A stretch of DNA of 64,000 nt from CAWDVR01 sp044869805 (GCA_044869805.1 JBIOXV010000044.1:1-64000); one strand, 5' to 3'. Numbered from the stretch's first letter, positions 17,486-26,672 are shown. Made by a program: numbers and translations. The notes: generated from the letters alone by a model not told the origin.

Positions 17486-17757
17486 GAAGCCGGCACTGGC
17501 GATCGCCACGGGCAGGAACCCGGACAAAGGACACCTAGGCCGAGGCGTCGCCTCCTCCTCGCCTTCCAGTCGTGTACGGTACAGACGTTGCTTGCGCTAC
17601 TGCCTCGAGCAAGCTCCTCACCGAGAGTGCCAGGATGCCCCAGACAACGGCGTAGCCAAGCCAGGGGACAGGGCGTCGGACGAGGACCCGTCATTGATAG
17701 CGCGTCGCCGTCAAAGCTTCGTCAGCCGTCCAGGTGAAGCGGCAGATCAAGGGTGCC

Positions 17758-19164
17758 TCACTCGACATACCCCAGCGCCTTCAACTGCCGCAGGGTTTCC
17801 TCGTCCGCGGCCTGCATGGCGCGCTGATTCTCCTCGGGCGTGAGGGCGGCGCGGCGGCGCTGGTTCCGTTCGCGGATGCGACGCGCGGCGAGCAGCAGGC
17901 GGCTGGCGGTCGCGGGCTCGCTCGCGGCGAGGTCCCTGGTCTCGCCGGGGTCGGCCACCAGATCGTATAGCTCGAGGGCGCGATCGGCCTCGCGGGTGAT
18001 GAGCTTGTAGCGGCCCATGACGAGCGCGTCGGTGCCGGCGCCGCGCAGGGGGTTGACCAGGTAGTGCGGGCGGTCGGCGAAGCCGGGGTCTCGGCCGTCG
18101 CGCAGCAGCCGGACCAGGCTCCGGCCCTGCGGTGCTTCGAGGCAGCGGACGCCGAGCAGGTCGGCCAGCGTGGGCATGAGGTCGACGTGCGACACCGGCT
18201 CGTCGATCACCCGCCCCGCGGGGATGCCGGGCCCGGCGAGGATCAGGGGGACCCGCACCACCTCGTCGTAGAAGATCTCGCCGTGCAGGAACTCGCCGTG
18301 CTCGCCGAAGCCCTCGCCGTGGTCGGAGGTGACGGCGACCACCGTGTCTTTGTCCCGGCCACTCGCGGCCAGCGCCTTCAGGAGGTAGCCGATGCGCTCG
18401 TCGACCGACTCGACCTCCTTGAGGTACAGCCTCCGCACGAACGCTAGCTCGGCCGCGGACAGGGTCGGGGCCACGTCGCGCAGCTTGCGCTCGCCGGTAG
18501 CCGGGTCGTCGCCGTGGCCCAGGCCCAGGTAGAAGTCGACCGGCCGCGGCAGCTCCTTCGCTTGGGTTTCGAGGGCCGGCATGTACTTGGCGGGTGGAGC
18601 GTACGCGGCGTGGGGGTCGCGGATCCAGTAGAGCGCAAAGAAGGCATTGCCGTGCGGCCCCAACAGGTAGCGCAGCGTGGGTAGAAGCCGGCGGTTGCGC
18701 CCGACCACGGCGTCGAAGTCGAGGCCAGGATCGAGCTCCGCGGCCAGGGTACCGGCGGGCGGCCCGTCGCCGAGGCCCTGGCGGACGTTCGAGCGCGTGG
18801 CGATCGAGTTCTCGAACGAGGCGAAGGTGTGGTAGCCGTGGGCGGCCAGCGCCTCGGCGAGCAGCAGCTCCTCGTCGGGGACGCGGAAGCGGAGCAGCTC
18901 TCTGCCGTCGGCGAGCGGCCGGGAGTACTGGCTGGCATAGTTGCCAGTCATCATCGACACCACGGACGGCAGGGTCCAGGGTGCGTTGGCGTAGGAGCGG
19001 GTGAAGCGGGCACCCCGCGCGGCGAGCGCGCAGAGGTTCGGTGTCTGAGCGCCGCCTCCGTAGCAGTGCAGAGCGTCGGCGCGCAGCGTATCGGAGACGA
19101 TGAGCAGCACGCTGCTCGTGGGCGGCGGCCGGCCGCAGGCGGCGAGCAACGCCGCGCCGCACAC
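17758..19164 (-). CDS. Exported sulfatase-fold hydrolase with Thr at the nucleophile site
   Basis: 468 residues as called from GTG at 19164. The start MCGAALLAAC ends in a lipobox, so this is probably a lipoprotein. The frame stays open upstream (LALRTRLLLSS...), which would complete a better signal peptide, so the true start may be a rare codon further up. The fold is of the alkaline phosphatase/sulfatase superfamily: metal site VSDTLRAD, then APWTLPSVVSMMTG, and TSDHGEGFGEHGEFLHGE. Classical sulfatases have CxPxR at the nucleophile; here it is Thr64 (TLPS), as in LtaS-like phosphotransferases, so sulfatase activity should not be assumed. The substrate is unknown. It ends convergently with the enediyne cassette and lies 47 bp downstream of lpxC. 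Confidence 0.8.
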   Translation of the reverse strand: MCGAALLAACGRPPPTSSVLLIVSDTLRADALHCYGGGAQTPNLCALAARGARFTRSYANAPWTLPSVVSMMTGNYASQYSRPLADGRELLRFRVPDEELLLAEALAAHGYHTFASFENSIATRSNVRQGLGDGPPAGTLAAELDPGLDFDAVVGRNRRLLPTLRYLLGPHGNAFFALYWIRDPHAAYAPPAKYMPALETQAKELPRPVDFYLGLGHGDDPATGERKLRDVAPTLSAAELAFVRRLYLKEVESVDERIGYLLKALAASGRDKDTVVAVTSDHGEGFGEHGEFLHGEIFYDEVVRVPLILAGPGIPAGRVIDEPVSHVDLMPTLADLLGVRCLEAPQGRSLVRLLRDGRDPGFADRPHYLVNPLRGAGTDALVMGRYKLITREADRALELYDLVADPGETRDLAASEPATASRLLLAARRIRERNQRRRAALTPEENQRAMQAADEETLRQLKALGYVE

Positions 19165-19211
19165 GCTCGACAGCAGAAGGCGGGTCCGCAGAGCCAGAGT
19201 TCCCGCCCCTT

Positions 19212-20516
19212 CTAGATCCTGGTCGCTGCGAAGACCTTCCTGAGCAGCGCCACGTTGTCGCGGTGGCCGGAGAGCCGGGCGGTGACGCGGCCGCGGATGG
19301 GGTAGCCCAGCAAGTAGAGATCGCCGATGATGTCCAGGATCTTGTGGCGCACGAACTCGTCGGGGAAGCGCAGCTCGGTGTTGACCACGTTGTCCTCGCC
19401 GACCAGGATGAAGTTGTCCAGCCGCCCGCCGCTGCCGAGGCCCATCTCGGCCATCATCTTGATGTCGCGCACGAAGCCGAAGGTGCGGGCAGGGGCGATC
19501 TCCTCGCGGTAGCGCTCGAAGTCGGTGAGCTCGAAGTCGTAGGCCTGCTCGCCGATCGGCGGCGGGTAGCGCAGCAGGTAGGAGACGGCGAGGCCGTCGT
19601 AGGGCTCCAGCCGCAGGCTCTTCTCTCCGCTGCCGTTCACCTCGTACACGCGGTCGATCACGATCTCTTCGCGCGCCTCGTCTTGCTCCTCGATGCCGAT
19701 CTGCTCGAGGGTGCGGCAGAAGTCCGCCGCCGAGCCGTCGAGCACCGGCACCTCGCCGTGCAGCTTGACCAGCAGGTTGGTGATGCCGCAGGCGTGGAGC
19801 GCCGAGAGCAGGTGCTCGGTGGTCTTCACCTGGGCGCCGCCGCCGGCGAGGGTGGTGGCGTAATCGGTGTCGGCCACCGCCGCGACGTGGGCGGGGATCA
19901 GGCTGCCGCCGGGCAAGGAAAGGAAGTGGATGCCGCTGCCGGGGGGCAGCGGCTGGATCACCATGCCGGTGCGGCCGCCGGAGTGGAGCCCGAGGCCGTA
20001 GATCACGGTCGAGTGGTTGATCGTCCGCTGCCGCTCGCCGCTGGCACGCAAGATCGACAGCCGAGGCGGCGGGGTGAGGCGGTGCTCGGCCGCGGGCGGC
20101 AAGGCGGTCGGCGGAAGGTGGAAGGCCCCGGTCGGCGAGCCGGCGAGCCGCCGCTGGCGGTGCGCCAGGGCGCCCTGCAGAGCCTCGACGACTTGGTGGT
20201 AGGAGACCGGCTTCTCGAGGTAGTCGAAGGCACCCATCTTGATCGCCTTGACCGCGGTGGCGACGGTGCCGTGGCCGGACATCATCACCACCGCCACGGC
20301 CGGGTCGAGGGCGCGCAGCGCCGCCAGGGTCTCCAGGCCGTCGCGATCGGGGAGCCAGACGTCGAGGAACACCACGTCCGGCTGCTGCGACTGGTAGAGC
20401 CGGATCGCCTCCTCCCCGGAACGGGTGGCGATCGTCGCCATCCCCTGATCGCGCAGCACGCCGGCCAGGGTGGTAACGATTCCGGGCTCGTCATCGACCA
20501 ACAGCACCAAGGACAT
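19212..20516 (-). CDS. lpxC: Response-regulator receiver domain fused to LpxC deacetylase
   Basis: 434-residue fusion. Residues 1-120 are an NtrC-type receiver domain with acidic pocket D8/D9, phospho-acceptor D52 in VFLDVWLPD, S80 in MSGHGT and K102 in YLEKPVS. A proline-rich linker (125-160) leads to LpxC (about 162-434), the zinc enzyme that commits UDP-3-O-acyl-GlcNAc to lipid A synthesis. LpxC motifs are present: GLHSGGRTG, TTEHLLSALHACGI, DGSAADF, HKILDIIGDL and GHRDNVALL with its late His. The ATG at 20516 begins exactly at the receiver domain. The open frame runs 101 codons further up but overlaps the divergent gene and has no domain. No histidine kinase is adjacent. It implies phospho-control of lipid A commitment (inference). 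Confidence 0.93.
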   Translation of the reverse strand: MSLVLLVDDEPGIVTTLAGVLRDQGMATIATRSGEEAIRLYQSQQPDVVFLDVWLPDRDGLETLAALRALDPAVAVVMMSGHGTVATAVKAIKMGAFDYLEKPVSYHQVVEALQGALAHRQRRLAGSPTGAFHLPPTALPPAAEHRLTPPPRLSILRASGERQRTINHSTVIYGLGLHSGGRTGMVIQPLPPGSGIHFLSLPGGSLIPAHVAAVADTDYATTLAGGGAQVKTTEHLLSALHACGITNLLVKLHGEVPVLDGSAADFCRTLEQIGIEEQDEAREEIVIDRVYEVNGSGEKSLRLEPYDGLAVSYLLRYPPPIGEQAYDFELTDFERYREEIAPARTFGFVRDIKMMAEMGLGSGGRLDNFILVGEDNVVNTELRFPDEFVRHKILDIIGDLYLLGYPIRGRVTARLSGHRDNVALLRKVFAATRI

Positions 20517-20589
20517 GACCGGGGATTTTATCCCGGCCGGTGCACGGCTGCGGCCGCCTGCCGGCTCATCTTCTAGAGAGGGCAAGATC

Positions 20590-22545
20590 ATGGCGAAGAC
20601 CGAGACCGACGGCGGCAAGCGGGAACCCTTCGCGGCGGCGTTCGCGCGCCTGGAAGAGAATCGGAAGTCCGGCAGGCGGCGCCTGGGATCGGCCCAGGCG
20701 CGAGCTGCCTCCACCCTGGAGCCCTGCGAGACGCTCAACTCGCGAACCGCGCCGGAGTACCAGTTCCAGTTCCGGCTGCCCTTCGAGCTGATACGGCTCG
20801 TCGACCTGCCGCTCGCCAACTTCGACCCGCCGATCTCGATCTCGTGCGTGCCGGTCCTCGCCGGGCGGCTGAGTTTCGCCGCCGACCTGCGCTACAGCCA
20901 GACCTGGGCCTTCCAGCGCCTGCACATCGCCGACCTGTCGTCGAGCATCGCGCTGGCGCCGGGCGAGAAGCTCACGCTGACCATCAAAAAGACCCAGCGC
21001 ACGCAGCTCACCGAGACCACGCTGCAGTCGTCGGAGTCGCTGGACTCGGTCGAGAGCTCGATCGTCGACAAGGACGTGCTCAACATCCAGCGCTCGACGG
21101 CCAACACCATGCAGTGGCGGGTGGACGGCAGCGCCAGTGTGTCGCTGCTGGGCATCCTGTCGCTGGGTGGTGGCGGCGGCGTGGCGGGCTCGGCACAGAG
21201 CTCCTCGAACACCGTCGTCGAGCAGATCTCCGAGGCGACGGAGAAGTCCGTGCGGCGGGTGCAGGCGCTGCAGAAGGTGGAGGTGTCGCGGCAGAGCGAG
21301 CTCACCCTCGACCAGACCCAGACGCGCACCATCGAGAACCCCTACCGCGACCGCTCGTTGACTCTGCACGTCTACGAGCTGGCCAAGCAGTTCTCGGTCT
21401 CGACCGAGCTGACCGAGATCCGGCCGGTGGTGATCCTCGAGATCACCGACCTCGGCCTCGACCGCGACTTCGTGCTCGCGCAAGGCGAGTTCCTGGACGC
21501 CGAGCTCCTCGACCGCAGCCTCGCTGCCGAGCTCAAGGAGGCCCTCGCGGCGGTACGAGAGCCGGTGGGGAACAGCCACCGCACGCTGGCGCGGCGCTAC
21601 GCGCGGCTCGCCTTCCACTTCCTCTTCGAGGCTCCGAACCTCTTCAACCTGGACAGCGGCGACCCCGACGAGAACAACCCTTGGCTGTCCTTCGCCGACG
21701 ACGAGGGCTTCGACGACGCGCGCTCCAACGAGGCGGGGCGGATCTTCATGACGCTCGGCACCTACCTGCGCCTCCAGGCCGAGATCTACAGCCGGCCGCC
21801 GTTCGGCCCGCCCCCGCTGGCGGGGTTCCCGCCGCCCTGGCCGGGGCCGTCCCGCCTCGGGCATGACCTCGAGGTGGAGATGGCGGTGGCGCTCGCCGAC
21901 GCGGTGCGCGACGAGTGGAAGGCACTGCCGCCGGACCGCATCGATGACTTGACGGACACCGGCGACCGCACCGAGGTGCTGCGCCGCGTCTCGGGTTTCG
22001 TCGCGCTGGTGGACGGCCTGCTCAAGCCGCTACTCAAGCCGCTCGAGGAGGAGCGCGCCGCCGCCGAGGCGCGCAACCGCGCCGAGGACGTGATCGACCG
22101 CGTGGAGCGCCACCTGGACTGCAACAAGGCCTTCTACGTGCAGCGCTTCCTCGATTCCACGTGGCGCCGCACCCACGGTTACGCCCTGGGCGACGCCTAC
22201 GCCCGCGCCATCCGGAGCGGCCAGGTCCCCAACCTGGTGCCGAACCAGATCGAGACCTTCCTCCAGTTCTTCAACGCGCGGCTGGGCTTCCTCGACGGCT
22301 TCCAGTTCGTGGTGCCCTTGCACCACGCGGTGAGCGTCGCCAACGGCCTCGACTTCATCGAGGACCTCACCGGCATCCCGGAGCCGCTGCTGCCCGGTGG
22401 CTTCCAGACCGACACCCGGGACCTGACCATCCCCACCGACGGTTACCACCTGGAGCCGATCGGCGGCCGCTGCGTGCTGCAGGAGCTGCCGGAGGGCGGC
22501 GCGACGGTGTCGACCAACATCTCGATCCAGGCGAGCGAGCCGTAA
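20590..22545 (+). CDS. Conserved-looking protein of unknown function, 651 aa
   Basis: I do not recognise a family. From ATG 20590 (preceded by GAGAGGGC) the protein is soluble with no signal peptide. The N-terminal 50 residues are basic. Residues about 80-280 are rich in strands and polar helices, with a Ser/Thr/Gln-rich region, a glycine run (SLGGGGGVAGS) and a likely coiled-coil SEATEKSVRRVQALQKVEVSRQ. Residues 395-430 are rich in Pro/Phe. The final 200 residues are helical, with PLLKPLEEERAAAEARNRAED. It precedes a predicted toxin-like gene by 30 bp in the same direction, so the two probably form an operon. A scaffold, carrier or tail-associated role is conceivable but not shown. Confidence 0.75.
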   Translation: MAKTETDGGKREPFAAAFARLEENRKSGRRRLGSAQARAASTLEPCETLNSRTAPEYQFQFRLPFELIRLVDLPLANFDPPISISCVPVLAGRLSFAADLRYSQTWAFQRLHIADLSSSIALAPGEKLTLTIKKTQRTQLTETTLQSSESLDSVESSIVDKDVLNIQRSTANTMQWRVDGSASVSLLGILSLGGGGGVAGSAQSSSNTVVEQISEATEKSVRRVQALQKVEVSRQSELTLDQTQTRTIENPYRDRSLTLHVYELAKQFSVSTELTEIRPVVILEITDLGLDRDFVLAQGEFLDAELLDRSLAAELKEALAAVREPVGNSHRTLARRYARLAFHFLFEAPNLFNLDSGDPDENNPWLSFADDEGFDDARSNEAGRIFMTLGTYLRLQAEIYSRPPFGPPPLAGFPPPWPGPSRLGHDLEVEMAVALADAVRDEWKALPPDRIDDLTDTGDRTEVLRRVSGFVALVDGLLKPLLKPLEEERAAAEARNRAEDVIDRVERHLDCNKAFYVQRFLDSTWRRTHGYALGDAYARAIRSGQVPNLVPNQIETFLQFFNARLGFLDGFQFVVPLHHAVSVANGLDFIEDLTGIPEPLLPGGFQTDTRDLTIPTDGYHLEPIGGRCVLQELPEGGATVSTNISIQASEP

Positions 22546-22575
22546 GGCCGCCGGGCCGCGGCGAACGGAGGTGCG

Positions 22576-24117
22576 ATGCCCACGGCGTTGGGGACCGCGG
22601 AGCTGGCGCGGCGGGTGACCGCCATCCTGGAGGCGACCTCGCGCGGCTTCGGCGCGCTGGGCGGCACCGGCTCGGTGGTCGACTCGATCCTCTCCTGGTT
22701 GCAGCGCGAGGAGCTCACGCTTGCCGAGGTGATGGAGGTCCTCGCCCACCTGCGCCGCAGCGGCCACCTGGCGCGCTTCCTCAACCTGGTCTCTCACCGC
22801 GATCTGCGGCGGTATCTGCGCGACAAGCAGGTGCCCTGGCATTTCGTGTTGCAGTACTGGGAGCCGTCGGTCAACGACTCGGGCAACTTCTTCGCCGGCT
22901 TCTTGATCGGCGCCGGCGAGACCGTCACCGAGCTGCTGCGGTTGCTGGTGGCGATCGTCGGCTCGCCGTTCTCGAAGGAGCTCGCCCAAGAGCGCGACAA
23001 GTTCTGGGAGAGCGTCAAGTTCCTGCTCTCGGACGAGTTCCGCGAGCTGCTGCGGCGGTTCGCCGGCTCGCCGGCCGAGGTCGCCAAGCTGGGCCTCGAA
23101 GCCTTCTCCCGCGATGTCGAGCAGAAGCTCTGGAACCTCGAGTTCTTCGAGGCCGGCCGCACCCTGGGCAAGGCCTTGGCGGCTCTGCTGCTGGTGGTCC
23201 AGGCGCTGCGCCGGCTGCCCGCCGTGTTGCAGGCGATCCACAAGATCGCCCGCGAGGTGGCGGAGCTGACCCTCGCCCAGTTGAAGCAGCTCGGGGTCCC
23301 GCTGAAGCGCCTCCAGGACTTCCTCACCTCACCGGCGGTCCAGGCGGTAACACCGGAAGGCTTCGTCTTCGCCAAGGCGGCGGACGAGGTGGTGCTCCTC
23401 GACCGCGCGGCCCGGCCGCTCGGCAAGATCGCGACCAGCAAGGCCCTGCAGCAGCTCTCGGGGTCGGCCGGACAGACCGCCCCCGTGGTTTCGCCGGCGC
23501 TCAAGGGCTTCCAGGCCCTGTCCGGCGCCGCGCGCCAGTTCCTGGACCGCCACGACCTCCTGGGGCTCGCGAGATCGGTGCTCGCCAAGGCGTCGATCCA
23601 GCACCTCGACAACCTGGTGGAGGCCATCAACCGCTTCCACGCCTGCCAGGGCTTCGAGAAGGTGGCCGGTCTCTGGCTGCGGGGCGCACGCGGCTCGTCG
23701 CAGCTCGCCAAGAACATGGAGAAGGGCGCTTCCTTCGTCATGCGCTACTGCTTGGCCAACCTCTCCGACCTGCCGCCGTGGGCCATCGTGTTCGAGACCC
23801 GGGTCGCGCGGCTCTTCCGGCGCTTCACCGACGTGCTGATCCCCGGCCTCAAGCTCGAGTGCAAGTCGGTGGCGGGCTACTCGCCGAAGATCGCCAAGCA
23901 GCTCGCCCGCGACGTGATCACCAACCTCGGGCGCGACCTCGAGCGCCTGAAAGGCATCCGGTTCGTGTTCGACAAGGACGCGCTCCAGGTGAGCAAGCAG
24001 CAGCTCCTCTCGGACCTCAAGCGGGCGCTGCGCGAGATGAAGGAATTCAGCGGCCACCCGCGCGTCCAGGAGATCGAGGGCCTGCTGGACAAGATCGTCG
24101 AGGTCTGGCCGCCCTAG
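22576..24117 (+). CDS. Protein of unknown function with possible C-terminal PD-(D/E)XK nuclease
   Basis: 513 residues, start ATG behind a perfect GGAGGTG. The N-terminus (1-110) is helical. Residues about 110-230 contain GNFFAGFLIGAGETVTELL and FFEAGRTLGKALAALLL, small-residue amphipathic stretches resembling pre-toxin segments of polymorphic toxins. The last 100 residues contain FTDVLIPGLKLECKSV: D419, then E428-C-K430, the spacing of a PD-(D/E)XK nuclease core, followed by a helix with KQLARDVITNLGRDLE. If real, this is a DNA- or RNA-cleaving effector. No immunity gene is recognisable; the next gene is convergent and overlaps by 4 nt at a shared CTAG. The nuclease call is inference from motif and spacing. 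Confidence 0.7.
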   Translation: MPTALGTAELARRVTAILEATSRGFGALGGTGSVVDSILSWLQREELTLAEVMEVLAHLRRSGHLARFLNLVSHRDLRRYLRDKQVPWHFVLQYWEPSVNDSGNFFAGFLIGAGETVTELLRLLVAIVGSPFSKELAQERDKFWESVKFLLSDEFRELLRRFAGSPAEVAKLGLEAFSRDVEQKLWNLEFFEAGRTLGKALAALLLVVQALRRLPAVLQAIHKIAREVAELTLAQLKQLGVPLKRLQDFLTSPAVQAVTPEGFVFAKAADEVVLLDRAARPLGKIATSKALQQLSGSAGQTAPVVSPALKGFQALSGAARQFLDRHDLLGLARSVLAKASIQHLDNLVEAINRFHACQGFEKVAGLWLRGARGSSQLAKNMEKGASFVMRYCLANLSDLPPWAIVFETRVARLFRRFTDVLIPGLKLECKSVAGYSPKIAKQLARDVITNLGRDLERLKGIRFVFDKDALQVSKQQLLSDLKRALREMKEFSGHPRVQEIEGLLDKIVEVWPP

Positions 24118-26561
24118 ATCGGCTCGACCACTCTTGCCGACACAAGCTTCAGCCCGGCCCCCAGCCCGGCCAGGGTGAGGGCGCCGCCGGCGACCAGGGC
24201 CAGGGCAACCAGCACACCCAGGCGGGCGTTGGCGGGCACCTGCGAGAAGGCGAGGATGCCGAAGCCGAGGGCGATCGCCACCACGTCGCTGGCGATCGCC
24301 GGGCCGGTCTCCTCGAGCGCGCGCTCGACGGCCGTCGCGCCCGCCTCGGGCCGCAGCGCGCGGTAGCGCTCGAGGAAGTGGATGGCGTAGTCCACGGCCA
24401 CGCCCAGGGTGATGGCGCAGAACATCGAGGTGGCCACCCCGAGCGGGATGCCCAGCCAGCCCATGGCGCCCAGCACCCAGGCGACGGCGAAGCTCGCCGG
24501 CAGCACGGCCAGGAGGCCGGTCTTCGCCGAGCGGTAGAGGAGCGCGATCACCGCCAGGCAGGAGAGCGGCGCCAGCACCACCGAGGACACCTGGGTGGTG
24601 ACGATGGCCGGGATCATGGCCTGCGACACGGCCACGTCGCCCGCGAACTCGACCGCGACCCCGCGCGGCGCGAAGTGCTCGGCGGCATAGGCCTCGACGC
24701 CGCGCATCAGCGCCGCGGTGTCGCGGTAGTTGGCGGCCTTCAAGAACACCGTCACCACGGCACGCTCGAGCGCATCGTCCACGATCTCGCGCCGGCGGTC
24801 CTCGCCGCGCCCCATGTCGAAGCGGTGGACCAGCCGCTCGACCATGAACGGCGTGTCCGGGATCCTGCGCAGCTCGGGCCGCCGGCCGAGCCACAGGTAG
24901 GCCACGGCCTCGAAGTGGCTCTCGGGGCCCAGCACGCCGCCTACGCCCGGCTGCGCGCGCAGGAAGCCCTCGAGAGCGCCGATCGCCCGCAGGTTGTCGG
25001 GGGAGGCCAGCGGCCCGCGGGGCGGAGCTTCCGCCGGCCGCACGGGGAGCGTCGACCGGTCGTCCTGCGCCGCGCCCTGCGCGGCCTCGACGGGCGGGAA
25101 GCGCAGGTGGACGAGCAGCAGGTGGGTGCCGAAGAACTGCTGGTTGGTGCGCTCGGTGGCGCGCCGGAACGCGCTGCCTTGGGCGAAGCCGTCGATCCAA
25201 CTGTCCTGGATGCGGAGGCGGAAGGTGCCGAGCCCGAGGGCCACGGTCACCAGGGCGATGCCGGCCAGCATGCGCCGCGGCCGGGCGAGCAGCGGCGAGA
25301 GCAGGCGCACCACCCACTCGCCGCGCCCCAACCGTCGATCGGCGCCGCCGGCTGTCGCCCGGCCAGGCCGCGCGGCCGGGCGGCGAATGGGCCGCGGGCC
25401 GATCCAGGCGAGGGCCGCCGGCAGGGCGGCGAGGGTCCAGAACATAGCGAAGACGATGCCGACCGCGGCGAAGACCCCGAGGAAGCGCACCGCCGAGATG
25501 GTCGAGCCGAGGAACGAGAGGAAGCCCACCGCGGTGGTCAGCGAGGTCAGGCACACCGGCCGCGCCAGGTCCGCCATGGTGCGCGCGAGCGGCGCCGGAG
25601 GGGCCGAAGGCCCGACGTCGTCGGCCGAGGGGCCAGCCGGAGTCGCCGCGAGAAGCCGCTGGTAGCGCCAGAAGAGATGGATCTCGTCGGCGAGGATCAC
25701 GGTGGTGAGGATCACCGGCAGGATGGCGGTGGTGAGATAGACCGGCTGGCCGGCCCAGCCCATGCAGCCGAAGGTGAAGAGCAGGCAGGCCACCACCTCG
25801 GCGCCGGCTAGCGCCAGGCAGGCGAGGCGTCGCGTGCCGATCCACAGCACGGTCCCGATCACCGCTAGGGCCAGGGGCAGGAGCAGGGCCAGGTCCTCGA
25901 TCACGTGCGTGCCGAGGAGCGCCTCGGCCACCGGCGCGCCGACGATCGAGATCGTCTCGCCGCCGCCCTCGAACGGCGCCGCGAGCGCGCGGATGCGCGC
26001 CACCAGGGCGGTGCGGTCGAAGCCGCCGCCGTCGGCCGCCGGGCTGCCCACCAGGATGGCCGTTGCCTGGTGGTCGAGCGAGATCAGCGTGCCGTCGAGG
26101 ATGCCAGTGGCCTCGACGTCGCCGACCAGCGTGGCCATCAGCTCGGGCGAGTCCGGCAGCGGCTCTAGGAAGGGCATGAAGTCGAGGGTGCCGGGCCGCA
26201 CGCGGTCGCGGCGCTCGGTGGCGAGGCTCGACACGTGGCGCGCGCCGACCTCCGGCAGCTCGGCCAGCCGAGTGGAGAGGTCGCGGACCTTGGTGAGCGT
26301 CTGGAGGTTGAAGATGCCTTGCGAGTGCGAAGTCTCGACGATCAGCGCGATGGGGTCGCGCAGCCCGAAGTGCTCACGCACCTCGGCGTCGAAGCGCACC
26401 ACGGGGTCTCGCGGCGGCACCAGGGCGTGGCCGTCGGTGCGCAGCTCGAGGCGCGCGAGGCCCGGCGCCGCGGCCAGCACCAGGGCGAGGAAGATGGTAA
26501 TCGTGCGCCGCGGATGGCGGATGGCCGCGGCGGCGAGCTGGGCGGGAAGGCGCTCGAGCAT
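24114..26561 (-). CDS. RND/MMPL-family transporter
   Basis: 815 residues, the typical size of an MMPL/HpnN-type RND exporter with two repeats of a large periplasmic loop plus six helices. TM1 is at about 19-38. After the first loop come helices from about 230, including the conserved VILADEIHLFWRYQR (helix 4 region). The second half repeats the plan, with GVAVDYAIHFLERYR near residue 720. Such pumps use the proton gradient to move lipids or other hydrophobic compounds to the outer leaflet or envelope. No periplasmic adaptor is encoded next to it. Its stop codon shares the CTAG with the stop of the convergent upstream gene. Substrate unknown. Confidence 0.85.
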   Translation of the reverse strand: MLERLPAQLAAAAIRHPRRTITIFLALVLAAAPGLARLELRTDGHALVPPRDPVVRFDAEVREHFGLRDPIALIVETSHSQGIFNLQTLTKVRDLSTRLAELPEVGARHVSSLATERRDRVRPGTLDFMPFLEPLPDSPELMATLVGDVEATGILDGTLISLDHQATAILVGSPAADGGGFDRTALVARIRALAAPFEGGGETISIVGAPVAEALLGTHVIEDLALLLPLALAVIGTVLWIGTRRLACLALAGAEVVACLLFTFGCMGWAGQPVYLTTAILPVILTTVILADEIHLFWRYQRLLAATPAGPSADDVGPSAPPAPLARTMADLARPVCLTSLTTAVGFLSFLGSTISAVRFLGVFAAVGIVFAMFWTLAALPAALAWIGPRPIRRPAARPGRATAGGADRRLGRGEWVVRLLSPLLARPRRMLAGIALVTVALGLGTFRLRIQDSWIDGFAQGSAFRRATERTNQQFFGTHLLLVHLRFPPVEAAQGAAQDDRSTLPVRPAEAPPRGPLASPDNLRAIGALEGFLRAQPGVGGVLGPESHFEAVAYLWLGRRPELRRIPDTPFMVERLVHRFDMGRGEDRRREIVDDALERAVVTVFLKAANYRDTAALMRGVEAYAAEHFAPRGVAVEFAGDVAVSQAMIPAIVTTQVSSVVLAPLSCLAVIALLYRSAKTGLLAVLPASFAVAWVLGAMGWLGIPLGVATSMFCAITLGVAVDYAIHFLERYRALRPEAGATAVERALEETGPAIASDVVAIALGFGILAFSQVPANARLGVLVALALVAGGALTLAGLGAGLKLVSARVVEPI

Positions 26562-26672
26562 CGGGAGTCCCAGGTAGCGAGGTGCAATCCGCGGCCGGTT
26601 GGAGGACAGCGTGGTCTACACTACCGCGCGAAGCGCGAGCGGGCTGCCGAGCGCTCGGTGAGGAGGAGAGCG

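Noticed and set aside
17486..17757. Terminator or small gene between tebC and the sulfatase
   Set aside because: Some short complementary words are present but no stable stem followed by a T-run, and no ORF with coding character.
22161..25811. 1216-codon + strand frame
   Set aside because: Runs across three genes in the wrong frame; Arg/Gly/Pro-rich with no start context.
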